DNA of 64,000 nt from Bacillota bacterium (GTDB lineage: Bacteria; Bacillota; Clostridia; Acetivibrionales; DSM-1351). The translations under genes were made by a program, and so were the position numbers. Every line of letters starts with the position of its first letter. Position 1 is the first letter of the stretch. The stretch lies in contig JAEXOY010000032.1 in NCBI GenBank assembly GCA_023439045.1, positions 1 to 64,000 on the forward strand. The letters are read 5' to 3'. This document shows positions 51,699 to 60,989 of this stretch, piece after piece. Under the pieces are notes generated by a model. It was given only the letters and a program-made list of their open reading frames with translations, was not told the DNA's origin and searched no databases.

Positions 51699-52226
51699 AT
51701 GAACGGACTAGTACATGTTTATACAGGTAATGGAAAAGGAAAGACTACTGCTGCTGTTGGGCTTGCTGTCAGAGCTTGCGGAGCGGGACTAAAGGTTTTG
51801 TTTGTGCAGTTTTTAAAGAGTAATTATACTAGTGAACTTGCTTCATTTGAAAAGCTATCTCCTGCAATTGATATTAAAAGGGGATGCTCCTTCAGAAAGT
51901 TTGTATGGAATATGAACAGTGAGGAACTTAGTGAGGCTAAAAAAGAGGCAGTTGAAATATTTGACATTGTTAAAAATGATATAAATAGTGCAAAATACGA
52001 TATGGTTGTTTTAGATGAAATTTTAGGTACTATGGGTAATGGCTTTATTGAGGAAGCCTCACTAGTGGAGTTGATAAAACAAAAGCCATCTGAGGTTGAG
52101 CTAGTTCTCACAGGAAGGGGAGCAACCCAGAGCATCATTTCTGTAGCTGATTATGTATCTGAAATAGTAGCGGTAAAGCATCCATATGAAAAGGGGATAG
52201 GTAGTAGGAAAGGGATAGAATTATAA
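51699..52226 (+). CDS. cobO: Cob(I)alamin adenosyltransferase (CobO/BtuR type)
   Basis: A 175-residue P-loop enzyme adding the 5'-deoxyadenosyl group to reduced corrinoids. VYTGNGKGKTTAAVGLAVRA is the Walker A region, VVLDEILGT follows, and LTGRGATQ is typical. AAAGGAG at the end of a repeat array sets the ATG at 51699; the open frame continues up to 51651 only because it reads through the array. Adenosylcobalamin made here can serve B12-dependent enzymes. Confidence 0.93.
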   Translation: MNGLVHVYTGNGKGKTTAAVGLAVRACGAGLKVLFVQFLKSNYTSELASFEKLSPAIDIKRGCSFRKFVWNMNSEELSEAKKEAVEIFDIVKNDINSAKYDMVVLDEILGTMGNGFIEEASLVELIKQKPSEVELVLTGRGATQSIISVADYVSEIVAVKHPYEKGIGSRKGIEL

Positions 52227-52250
52227 AAAATGTAAAAATAAGCAGACATA

Positions 52251-52293
52251 TCCTTTACTTGTCCGTAGAATAAAAGAATAATAAAGTAAAGGA
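52251..52293 (+). promoter_or_regulatory. Hairpin enclosing the ribosome binding site of the M16-SLH gene
   Basis: TCCTTTACTT (52251-52260) is perfectly complementary to AAGTAAAGGA (52284-52293), which contains most of the AAAGGAG ribosome binding site. It could hide that site or act as a weak terminator for cobO (GATTTTT follows). Confidence 0.45.
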
Positions 52294-52307
52294 GATTTTT
52301 AAAAATA

Positions 52308-55300
52308 ATGAAAAAAGTAGTTTCTTGTATTCTTGTTATAGCATTTATTTTTACAATGTGCTTTCAGTTCTCAACGCCTGTCAACGCAGCTACAGAACAG
52401 CTCAAGGCACTTCCGCAGACTGGTTCTGTTATCAGCGGGTTTAAGACATTAGAGATTGACGACATGGAGTTAATCAATGCAAAAACAGTATTATTCGAGC
52501 ATGTAAAGACTGGTGCAAAATTGGTCTACATACAGAATGCTGATACTGACAAATCCTTTCAGATAGGATTTAAAACCCCTGCAAGTGATAATACTGGCGT
52601 TAACCATATTATTGAACATGCTGTTGTTTCAGGTTCACAGAAGTATCCGCTCAAGGATGTACTTTTTACAGTTGCAACCCAAACTTATAATACCTTTGTT
52701 AATGCTTTTACAGCACCTACCACCACATTTTATCCTGTTTCCTCCATGAGTGAGGACCAGTTAATGAAACTAGCAGATATCTATCTTGATTGTGTTTTTA
52801 ACCCCGCAGTTAAACAAGATAAAAAGATATTTGATAGAGAGGCTTGGAGATATGAACTATCAGATGTTAATGCTCCTCTTAGCCTTACAGGAATAGTGTA
52901 TAATGAAATGAAGGGTGCGCTGGGGAATATCCAATCAGCTGCAAATATTAACACAAGAAAAGCCCTATTTCCTAATAGTGTACAATCAAATGTATCAGGT
53001 GGTGTCCCCGAAAATATAAAACAACTTACTTATAAGGGTTTATTAGATTCTCTGAACACGTATTATACCCCATCGAATGCTCTTATCGTTCTATATGGAA
53101 ATCTTGATTATGAAAAGTTTCTAAAGTTTATCGATACAGAATATCTATCAAAGTACGAAAAAAAGGATGTCAAAATCGATGAAGGTAAAGTAGAACCTTT
53201 TAAAGAACAGGTTACAAAGGACTATAAGTTTGCTGTAACTTCAAATGCAAATACAAAAAATGCTTCTCAATTAGACTATGCATATGCATTGACCGGAATA
53301 AGTGAGAAGGATATTGTAGGAATAGCTACTCTTTCGACATTGCTAAATCAAGATACTTCTCCACTAAAGGTAGCATTTAATAAGAGTGATATTGGAGGAA
53401 GTATTTCTGTAAGCTTTGACAATTCATCAGAACAAGCAGTGCTTGATTTTATAGTATCAAATGCTGATCCTTCCAAAAAAGCGGAACTTAAAAAGCTAGT
53501 TGATTCAGTTGTTGATAGTATTATTAAAAGTGGATTTGACAAAGAAATGGTGGATGCAGTTATGGCATCTAGTATTTTAGGAAATTCTTATTTTTCAGAA
53601 TCCAGTAACAAAGGAATTATTTTATCCCAAACCATACAAATTATGTGGTCTACTCTTGACTCTACAACATACCTTAATAATCTAACAAAATACATGAGAG
53701 AGATTCAGGAAGAAAGTAAGAAGGACTATTTTGAGAACTTGTTAAAGAAATATGTCAAGGACAATAATCATGCTGCTTTAGTAGCAACAATTCCTGAAGC
53801 AGGTCTTGCTGAAGAGAATGACAAGCAGGAAGCCGACAAACTTTTAAAAATAAAGAGTGAAATGACTAAGGAAGAGTTGAACGCTATAGTATTGGCAACA
53901 AAGGAATATAGTACTTGGAATACTAAGAAGGACGACCCAAATCTAATTAAGAGTCTTTCTATTGTTAGTCCAGCATCACTTGCAGAAGAGGTGCGTAATT
54001 ATAATATAAAAGAGAAAACAATTTCAGGTATAAGAAGTGTAACTACTGAAGCAGATGTTTCTGATACATGTATGACTTCTGTATTATTAAATACTTCTGG
54101 AATTGGTATTGATAAGCTTCATTATCTAAAGCTCTACACTGGGTTATTAGGTAATGTATCAACTAACAATATTGATGCTAAAAATCTTAATAACAAAATT
54201 ATCAGATATTTAAATGGAGCTAGATTCTCTCCTAGTATTATTACTCAAAAAGATAGTGATGCATTTGAACCATATTTATCAGTTACTTGGATGGGGCTAT
54301 TAAGTGATTATGATAACTCACTCGCTTTAGTTAAGGAGATGCTTTCAAACACCAATTTTACCAAGGTTGATGAGATCTCAAATTATGTCAAAGATCAGAT
54401 ATCCAACTTCAAGTCATTGTACGACAGCAATCCTCTATCAGTTCAGATAAATAGAAGCATAGCTACCAACGATGCTTCAGCAGCATACTCTGATTATATA
54501 GAGGGTATACCATATTATAAGTTCCTAACTGAAGTTGAACAACAGCTGACGTCAGATCCACAGTCTGTAATTACGCAGCTTCAAAGCATAGCAGATATGG
54601 TAAATAACAAGAATAGTGCTATAACAATGTTTGCAGGTAGTAAGGCTGGTATAGAACAATATGAAGCAAAAATGCCTTCTTTATTTGCTGATATGAAATC
54701 CACTGCAATAAATAAGCAAGATTACAGCAAAATACCTACGCCTGCTAAAAGCGAGGGCATTATTGCTAATACACAAGTGCAGTACAATATGCTGTCAGCA
54801 AGCTATGATAAGATGAATACGACCTACAGTGGAAAGTTCATACCTATTGGCTTGGTAATATACGATAACTATCTTACACCTAAAATAAGAATGGAGAAGG
54901 GTGCGTACGATAACCTCATTGAATTTAATAATAAAGGCCTTTTAATATCATCTTACAGAGATCCAAATGTAAAGGAAACCTTTGAAATCTTCATGGGGTT
55001 ACCTCAATTTTTAAAGGACGTAAAACTAACTCAGGAGGATTTAGATAGGTATATTCTCAAGGCCTACAGCCAATATTCAATGCCTCTTGGTGAAATGAGT
55101 GGAGCAATAAGTAGTCTTTCTGAATATCTGGGCGGAAAAACTTCCGCTGATACTATCAAAGTACTAAAGGAGATTAAGTCACTCAATATTGAGGACATTA
55201 GAAAAATGTCCGATACTATGACTGCTTTTCTTAATAATGCCACATTGTCGACTACTGGAAGTGAAAATGCAATAGAATCAAATAAGAATTTATTTGGCAC

Positions 55301-55712
55301 CATAATTAAGCTGGATAACGAAGAACCAACAGCCATTACCAGGGGAGATTTTATTAAGCTTCTTTTAGCTGGAGCACCAGACCCAATACAGTTAGCAATC
55401 CAGCAAAAGATAATAAACGGTGATGGAAAGGGCAACTTCTATCTTGACAATAAACTTACTATGCAGGAACTAGCAGTATTTATTTCTAGAATTATAGATT
55501 TGTCTTCTTTGAAAAAGGATACATCTATAAAGGTTGTAGATATAAATGACGCTAGCAAATGGGCTCAGGACAGTATTACGAATCTAGCACAATCAGGACT
55601 TATAGGGCTCGATAGCAATGGCAAGTTTAACCCGAAGAAGGAGCTGACCTCAGCCGAGGTTCAGGATATTTTTGTAAAGCTGAATGCTGCTCTGACTGCT
55701 ATGCAGGGGTAG
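52308..55712 (+). CDS. Surface-anchored M16C metallopeptidase with an SLH region
   Basis: A 1134-residue exported protein. Residues 1-28 are a signal peptide ending VNA-A. Residues about 45-1000 are a four-module M16C (pitrilysin/presequence protease) peptidase with the inverted zinc motif HIIEH near residue 101 and a downstream NEMKGAL that supplies the third ligand. Such enzymes degrade short peptides inside a closed chamber. The last ~110 residues resemble S-layer homology (SLH) modules (WAQDSITNLAQSGLIGLDSN), which bind the wall polymer. Most M16C enzymes are intracellular, so this form probably trims peptides at the cell surface. The ribosome binding site lies in a hairpin. Confidence 0.88.
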   Translation: MKKVVSCILVIAFIFTMCFQFSTPVNAATEQLKALPQTGSVISGFKTLEIDDMELINAKTVLFEHVKTGAKLVYIQNADTDKSFQIGFKTPASDNTGVNHIIEHAVVSGSQKYPLKDVLFTVATQTYNTFVNAFTAPTTTFYPVSSMSEDQLMKLADIYLDCVFNPAVKQDKKIFDREAWRYELSDVNAPLSLTGIVYNEMKGALGNIQSAANINTRKALFPNSVQSNVSGGVPENIKQLTYKGLLDSLNTYYTPSNALIVLYGNLDYEKFLKFIDTEYLSKYEKKDVKIDEGKVEPFKEQVTKDYKFAVTSNANTKNASQLDYAYALTGISEKDIVGIATLSTLLNQDTSPLKVAFNKSDIGGSISVSFDNSSEQAVLDFIVSNADPSKKAELKKLVDSVVDSIIKSGFDKEMVDAVMASSILGNSYFSESSNKGIILSQTIQIMWSTLDSTTYLNNLTKYMREIQEESKKDYFENLLKKYVKDNNHAALVATIPEAGLAEENDKQEADKLLKIKSEMTKEELNAIVLATKEYSTWNTKKDDPNLIKSLSIVSPASLAEEVRNYNIKEKTISGIRSVTTEADVSDTCMTSVLLNTSGIGIDKLHYLKLYTGLLGNVSTNNIDAKNLNNKIIRYLNGARFSPSIITQKDSDAFEPYLSVTWMGLLSDYDNSLALVKEMLSNTNFTKVDEISNYVKDQISNFKSLYDSNPLSVQINRSIATNDASAAYSDYIEGIPYYKFLTEVEQQLTSDPQSVITQLQSIADMVNNKNSAITMFAGSKAGIEQYEAKMPSLFADMKSTAINKQDYSKIPTPAKSEGIIANTQVQYNMLSASYDKMNTTYSGKFIPIGLVIYDNYLTPKIRMEKGAYDNLIEFNNKGLLISSYRDPNVKETFEIFMGLPQFLKDVKLTQEDLDRYILKAYSQYSMPLGEMSGAISSLSEYLGGKTSADTIKVLKEIKSLNIEDIRKMSDTMTAFLNNATLSTTGSENAIESNKNLFGTIIKLDNEEPTAITRGDFIKLLLAGAPDPIQLAIQQKIINGDGKGNFYLDNKLTMQELAVFISRIIDLSSLKKDTSIKVVDINDASKWAQDSITNLAQSGLIGLDSNGKFNPKKELTSAEVQDIFVKLNAALTAMQG

Positions 55713-55748
55713 TAGTCCCATGTTAGTATGATTGAAGTCATCTAGTTT

Positions 55749-55816
55749 TTAAAAGCATTATGATGTTAGATTGATGGTAACATACCATTGTTCTAGATTG
55801 TAATGCTTTTAATTTT
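55749..55816 (+). terminator. Terminator of the M16-SLH gene
   Basis: TTAAAAGCATTA (55749-55760) pairs with TAATGCTTTTAA (55801-55812) across a 40-base loop with inner pairing, ending in TTTTA. Confidence 0.65.
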
Positions 55817-56300
55817 ATGTGGCACGAAAAAGATAGTTTCGAGCGATTAGAATAAAGCCGACTAGTGGTTGTTTACGAAGCAATAAGATTTTGGCTGGCA
55901 AAACGGCAGGACGACTGTGGTTGGTTGCAAGTGCTTTAATTAATATGTGGCACAAAAAAGTATTTTGGAGCGATTAGAATAAAGCCGACTAGTGGTTGTT
56001 TACGAAGCAATAAGATTTTGGCTAGCAAGACGGTAGGACGCCAGTGATTGGTTGCAAGTGCTTTAATTTACATGTGGCATGAAAAAGATGGTTTCTAGCG
56101 ATTAGACAAAAGCCGACTAGTGGTTGTTTACGAAGCAATAAGATTTTGGCTAGCAAGACGGTAGGACGCCAGTGATTGGTTGCAAGTGCTTTAATTAATA
56201 TGTGGCATGAAAAAGATAGTTTCAAGCGATTAGAGAAAAGCCGACTAGTGGTTGTTTACGAAGCAATAAGATTTTGGCTGGCAAACGGCAGGACGCCGTT
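55817..56300. repeat. Four direct copies of a 126-129 bp element
   Basis: Copies begin ATGTGGCA at 55817, 55943, 56072 and 56200. Each includes AAGCCGACTAGTGGTTGTTT and AATAAGATTTTGGCT and ends TTGCAAGTGCTTTAATT. They are 85-95% alike, with no coding capacity. They lie between convergent genes. Copies of the same family continue in the opposite orientation at 56310-56565. Confidence 0.92.
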
Positions 56301-56337
56301 TTGAGTACATGTGCAATACGATGTTGCATCATGTACG
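56284..56337. repeat. Two hairpins at the junction of the direct and inverted copies
   Basis: AAACGGC/GCCGTTT (56284-56302) is followed by GTACATG...CATGTAC (56306-56337) with an inner TGCAA/TTGCA stem. They mark the point where the repeat changes direction. Confidence 0.8.
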
Positions 56338-56565
56338 ACAGTCAAAATCATATTGCAAGTATTACTACCACTGTCGACTTTTTCGGGCTAGAAACTATCT
56401 TTTCTCTGTCCTTATACTAAAAGCACTTGCAATTAGCACAAAGTGCATCATGTACGACAGTCAAAATCATATTGCAAGTATTACTACCACTGTCGGCTTT
56501 TTCGGGCTAGAAACTATCTTTTTTCTGCATATAGCTAATTAAGCAATTGCAGTTAAGACACTAAT
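56330..56565. repeat. Two inverted copies of the same element
   Basis: GCATCATGTACGACAGTCAA ... CTACCACTGTCGGCTTTTTC ... GGGCTAGAAACTATCTTTT occurs twice (at about 56330 and 56446). Its reverse complement aligns with the direct copies upstream, so the family has six members in both directions. Confidence 0.88.
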
Positions 56566-56569
56566 GCCA

Positions 56570-57943
56570 CTACTTTATCTGCGGAAGCTTCTTCAGGCTT
56601 TCCTCAACATCTTTTACTGAGTAATCTATATCTTCTAAATTTCCGTTGAAATAATTGTCATATGCAGTAAAATCAAAGTATCCATGTCCGCTTAGGCAGA
56701 ACAGTATTACCTTTTCTTCGCCACTTTCCTTAGCTAGCAAGGCCTCGTCTATAGCTGCTCGTATAGCATGTGCTGATTCTGGAGCAGGTACGATACCCTC
56801 GGCTCTTGCAAAGGATACTGCTGCATCAAATACTGCATTTTGTCCATAAGAAACAGCATCTATCAGTCCATCATGATACAATTGGCTAACGATTGCGGAA
56901 TCACCATGGTATCTAAGCCCACCAGCATGTATCCCGGCTGGCATAAAGTCATGACCAAGGGTGTACATTTTTGTTATTGGTGCAACCTTAACTGTGTCAC
57001 CATAATCATAAGCAAAGGTTCCTTTTGTAAGAGTAGGGCATGCGCTTGGCTCAACTGCTACAGCTCTTAGCTTTTGTCCCTTAAACTTATCTTGTAGAAA
57101 AGGGAAGGATATGCCTGAAAAATTACTTCCTCCTCCACAGCATGCAAAAATAACATCAGGGTATTCATCTATCATTTCCATTTGCTTTTTAGCTTCTATT
57201 CCTATTATGGTTTGATGCGTACATACGTGATTTAATACGCTTCCAAGTGCATAATTTGTATCAGAATGTGTTGCAGCATCTTCAACAGCTTCGCTTATTG
57301 CAATTCCTAAACTGCCTGAACAGTTTGGATCAAGCTCAAGCATTGAACGTCCACAGTTTGTAAGATTACTTGGACTTGCAACTACATTAGCGCCAAAGGT
57401 CTGCATAAATGAGCGTCTGTATGGCTTCTGTTGATAACTTACATTAACCATGTAAACAGAACATTCCATATCGAATTGGTTAGTTGCCATGCTCAATGCA
57501 CTGCCCCATTGTCCTGCACCTGTTTCGGTAGCTAGTCTTTTAATTCCTGCCATTTTATTATAATAGGCTTGAGGAATTGCAGTATTAAGCTTGTGACTTC
57601 CAGTAGCGTTGCCACCCTCATACTTATAATAAATTCTCGCAGGAGTATCCAATACCTTTTCAAGTCCACGCGCACGAATTAAAGGGCTTGGTCTGAAGCT
57701 CTTGTACATTTCTCTAACCTTTTCAGGTATGTCAATATAACGATCAGTGGACATTTCCTGTTTGATCAATTCATCAGGAAAAATGGCCTGCATGTCGCTT
57801 GGCTGTATTGGGTTTAAAGTCATTGGATTGTAATACTGTGCTGGTTTGTTTGGCATATCGGCAACGATATTGTACCATTGTTTTGGAATTTCGCTCTCGG
57901 GCAGAATTACCTTAGTGATCTCTTCTCTTCTCAACTTACTCAT
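56570..57943 (-). CDS. trpB: TrpB2-type tryptophan synthase beta-like enzyme
   Basis: A 457-residue PLP enzyme of the TrpB2 branch. YKYEGGNATGSHKLNTAIPQ holds the PLP-binding Lys, AGQWGSAL and the phosphate loop ACCGGGSNFSG are typical. It joins indole and serine to make tryptophan. No trpA is adjacent, which is normal for TrpB2, and it is often found with indole-salvage or unknown partners. Replacement of Asp-x-x-His by Gly-x-x-Ala at the start of the Lys motif is one of the branch features. It starts at ATG 57943. Confidence 0.88.
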   Translation of the reverse strand: MSKLRREEITKVILPESEIPKQWYNIVADMPNKPAQYYNPMTLNPIQPSDMQAIFPDELIKQEMSTDRYIDIPEKVREMYKSFRPSPLIRARGLEKVLDTPARIYYKYEGGNATGSHKLNTAIPQAYYNKMAGIKRLATETGAGQWGSALSMATNQFDMECSVYMVNVSYQQKPYRRSFMQTFGANVVASPSNLTNCGRSMLELDPNCSGSLGIAISEAVEDAATHSDTNYALGSVLNHVCTHQTIIGIEAKKQMEMIDEYPDVIFACCGGGSNFSGISFPFLQDKFKGQKLRAVAVEPSACPTLTKGTFAYDYGDTVKVAPITKMYTLGHDFMPAGIHAGGLRYHGDSAIVSQLYHDGLIDAVSYGQNAVFDAAVSFARAEGIVPAPESAHAIRAAIDEALLAKESGEEKVILFCLSGHGYFDFTAYDNYFNGNLEDIDYSVKDVEESLKKLPQIK

Positions 57944-58119
57944 CTCATCAATCTCTCCTAGTCTATTATATTTGAAAGGTTCATTTATTACTATTGTATT
58001 CAGTTTTTCTACAATGTCAACACATTTTTAATACATAATTACCAAATTTTAGAAAAATATTTCTAATTATTTATTTGTAAGCATATTAATTACTTGTGGA
58101 CAAATAGTAGGGGGATAGT

Positions 58120-59109
58120 ATGTTTAAATATTTTTTTACTTATTACAAGGATATACCAAAACAATTTAGACGAGAGCTTTTTGATTTTCAGCAGTTAATA
58201 GCGCTGATGATTGTACTAGCCGTTTGTTTGTTACTAATATATACATATAGACAGGCTTCTGAGCATAAAAAGTGGAAGGTTGTACGAGTGCTGAGTTTTA
58301 TTCTTCCTATTATGGAGGTTGCACAAATGCTTTGGTACAAGAGTATAGGACAGTTCTCACTAGGCTATACACTGCCGCTACACCTATGTAGCCTAATGTG
58401 TATAATCATGCCCATCATGGCTATAACAAAAAGTCCTCTGCTTGTGGAATATTGTTATGCTATGGGATTAGCTCCTGCACTATTGGCACTTATTACGCCA
58501 GATGTCTATTTCTATCCTGCTATATCATTTATATACATACAAACAATAATTGTTCACGGAATCATATGCATAATTCCGATTTTCATGATGGCTACTATGG
58601 GATTTAAGCCTAATATCAGAAATCTTCCAAAGGTGATAGCTATGCTTATAGGTTTGGCAGCAGCGATTATCCCAGTAAACTACTTTACAAACGGAAACTA
58701 TTTCTTTTTAAGATACCCTGCTCCTGGCTCCATCATGGAGGTGTTTGCAAAGACTTTTGGAAGACCGGGTTATCTTGTACCTACCTTTTTTGTGGGATGT
58801 ATAATGTGGGCGGTGCTTTACACACCATTTGCTTTGAAGGGATTTAAATCAGTAAAGGTCCAGAAGAAAGCGGAAAATAAAAATGCTACAGATTATAAAA
58901 ACCCAGCAGTACACTATAACACGCAAGTACATCTAAACGTATCAGAGAATAAAAATGTAGCGGAGCGTCAAAATGTAGCGGAGCGTCGAAGCATACTAGA
59001 ACAACAAAAAGAAGCACAACATCAAAACGCCTCAAGACATAAAAGCACAGAGGGTCAGCAAGACATATCACAGCCTCAAGAACAACAAAAGGAAACAGTA
59101 TTACGCTGA
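58120..59109 (+). CDS. YwaF/TIGR02206-type membrane protein with a hydrophilic tail
   Basis: A 329-residue protein. The first ~250 residues have about six or seven membrane segments and the TIGR02206 motif SLGYTLPLHLCSLMCIIMPI. The family is uncharacterised. The last ~75 residues (from about 255) are soluble and rich in Asn, Gln, His and Lys, with short repeats such as NVAERQNVAERR; this low-complexity tail is not part of the family. AGGGGG lies six bases before the ATG. It is a single gene. Confidence 0.8.
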   Translation: MFKYFFTYYKDIPKQFRRELFDFQQLIALMIVLAVCLLLIYTYRQASEHKKWKVVRVLSFILPIMEVAQMLWYKSIGQFSLGYTLPLHLCSLMCIIMPIMAITKSPLLVEYCYAMGLAPALLALITPDVYFYPAISFIYIQTIIVHGIICIIPIFMMATMGFKPNIRNLPKVIAMLIGLAAAIIPVNYFTNGNYFFLRYPAPGSIMEVFAKTFGRPGYLVPTFFVGCIMWAVLYTPFALKGFKSVKVQKKAENKNATDYKNPAVHYNTQVHLNVSENKNVAERQNVAERRSILEQQKEAQHQNASRHKSTEGQQDISQPQEQQKETVLR

Positions 59110-59161
59110 TGTGGGACTAATGAAGATTTTATTATTTTAATCAAGAATACTATAGTATCCC

Positions 59162-60730
59162 TTATATACTTAAGCTTTTAATATCAATAAGCCTTAGGTT
59201 AATATGTGAAGGGCCCTCAATAAGCTCTCCCTTGTAGTTAAATCGTGACGCATGGCAGGGGCAGTCCCATGTCTTCTCAGCTGAGTTCCATCTCAGCTCA
59301 CAGCGTTGGTGTGGGCAAGTTAGGTCTACGATATATAATTCACCATCTTCTGACTTATAAACACCTATTTTATTTAAATGGCTTGAAAATGCTTTTCCTT
59401 CTCCCTTTTGGAGATGTTCAATATCTTGGGCTGAAATAGGGGGGAGCTGCTTGAACTTGCCAGAAATAAGACTTGCTGCCGTTTTTGAATTTTCTACCAC
59501 AAAGTCTTTTGCAGCGGCCTTAATATTGTACCTAAAAGGATCAAAAGCACTACCTATTTCGCTTTTGCCCTTTGTGATTAAGTCGTATATAATCATTGCA
59601 GCGGCTGTGGTGCCTGTCATTCCCCATTTACCAAAGCCTGTAGCAATGAATATTTTATTTCTTCCTGATGTTATATTACCCGCAAAAGGTAGGCCATCTA
59701 CTGTAACATAGTCTTGCGCCGACCATCTCCATTGTACATGGTTCACATCAAATATCTCACTCATGAAACTCGAAAGTGCCTGATAGTGTATAAATTCATG
59801 GTCCGAGTGCCCGGTTTTATGTTGCTCACCACCCACAATCAAGATCTGCTTGTCAGTACTTAACGGTTGGAATCTTATAGTTCTTGAGGGCTCCTCATAA
59901 GATAGATACATTCCTTTTTGCCAATCAGCACGGGGGATTTCTCCACCTATCAAATATGTTCTTTTTGCAAACATTCTTGCGGAATATATTCCTGCGCTTT
60001 CGTAGAAAGGATAATGTGAAGTCATAATAACCTTGTCAGAAATAATCTTTAAATCATTTCTTAGAGTGGTAATGCACTCTCTATCATTCTCAATATTGTT
60101 AGCTGCAGTGTTTTCAAATACGTAGCCACCTAGTTCAGTGAATTTATCCAAAAGAGCAAGCATGTATTTTCTCGGATGGAACTGAGCTTGATTATCGAAT
60201 TTTAACGCTGCCTTTATCTCAAGTGGAATAGATAGTTTGAAAACAAGTGAAGCCGGAAGATTTAACTCTTGAGCAGTTTTAACTTCATTCTCAAACAGCT
60301 CCAGATTCTTTTCTTGCTGAGTATAAACATATGCTGATTGAGTACTATAATCACAGTTAATTTTGTTTTCTAGTATGGTATCGGATATAAATCTAATTGC
60401 TTGCTCGTTAATAAATGCGTATTGCTCAGCTGTCTTACTACCTAGGCTATTTTTAAGTTTATTATATTTTATATTGTGCTGCGAGGTTATTTTTGCTGTG
60501 GTATTAGCAGAGGTTGCTGAAGCAACTCTAGCTTTATCAATAAGCACCACATCATAGCCATGCTTTTTTAGCATGTAAGCTATGGTAATTCCGGCTAGTC
60601 CCGCTCCAACTACAAGGATTTCAGTTCTAATATTATCCTTAAGTGTTTCATAGCTTTTACTTTCTGTTGATGAGACCCAAAATGATTCGCAAGCATAATT
60701 GTATTGTTCAATGTTTTCATTATTTTTCAT
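59162..60730 (-). CDS. FAD-dependent oxidoreductase with a Rieske domain (YhfW-like)
   Basis: A 522-residue fusion. The N-terminal DAO-type flavoprotein has GAGLAGITIAYML (FAD-binding) and later GFGKWGMTGTTAA. The C-terminal ~90 residues are a Rieske domain: CPHQRC (CxH) and CPCHASRF (CxxH) bind a 2Fe-2S cluster. B. subtilis YhfW has the same layout. The substrate is unknown; the architecture suggests electron passage between flavin and an outside donor or acceptor. The gene is alone on its strand, with a repeat-filled gap upstream. Confidence 0.9.
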   Translation of the reverse strand: MKNNENIEQYNYACESFWVSSTESKSYETLKDNIRTEILVVGAGLAGITIAYMLKKHGYDVVLIDKARVASATSANTTAKITSQHNIKYNKLKNSLGSKTAEQYAFINEQAIRFISDTILENKINCDYSTQSAYVYTQQEKNLELFENEVKTAQELNLPASLVFKLSIPLEIKAALKFDNQAQFHPRKYMLALLDKFTELGGYVFENTAANNIENDRECITTLRNDLKIISDKVIMTSHYPFYESAGIYSARMFAKRTYLIGGEIPRADWQKGMYLSYEEPSRTIRFQPLSTDKQILIVGGEQHKTGHSDHEFIHYQALSSFMSEIFDVNHVQWRWSAQDYVTVDGLPFAGNITSGRNKIFIATGFGKWGMTGTTAAAMIIYDLITKGKSEIGSAFDPFRYNIKAAAKDFVVENSKTAASLISGKFKQLPPISAQDIEHLQKGEGKAFSSHLNKIGVYKSEDGELYIVDLTCPHQRCELRWNSAEKTWDCPCHASRFNYKGELIEGPSHINLRLIDIKSLSI

Positions 60731-60772
60731 GATAAAATGTCCTCTTTATTATAATTTTATAATTCTCAGAAT

Positions 60773-60870
60773 TTTGTTTATTAGTTTTATATATTAGTTT
60801 TATATATTAGTTATATATATATTAGTTTTATTTATATTAGTTATATATATCAGTTTTACTTATCAGTTAT
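60773..60870. repeat. A+T-rich 13-18 bp tandem repeats
   Basis: About six diverged units of the type TTAGTTTTATATA or ATTAGTTATATATA lie between the divergent Rieske and UbiD genes. Confidence 0.75.
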
Positions 60871-60989
60871 CTAAATAAGTATTATCGACCTTAGTTTGCC
60901 CACATATTGATTATTTAACGATTAAAGTTCAGTTTTTTGGACAGACTCAAAAAACAAAAGGATTTAATTAGTATTAAATGAGGTTTTTG

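Noticed and set aside
55817..56565. Prophage attachment site or IS ends
   Set aside because: No integrase, transposase or target duplication is visible near the repeats.
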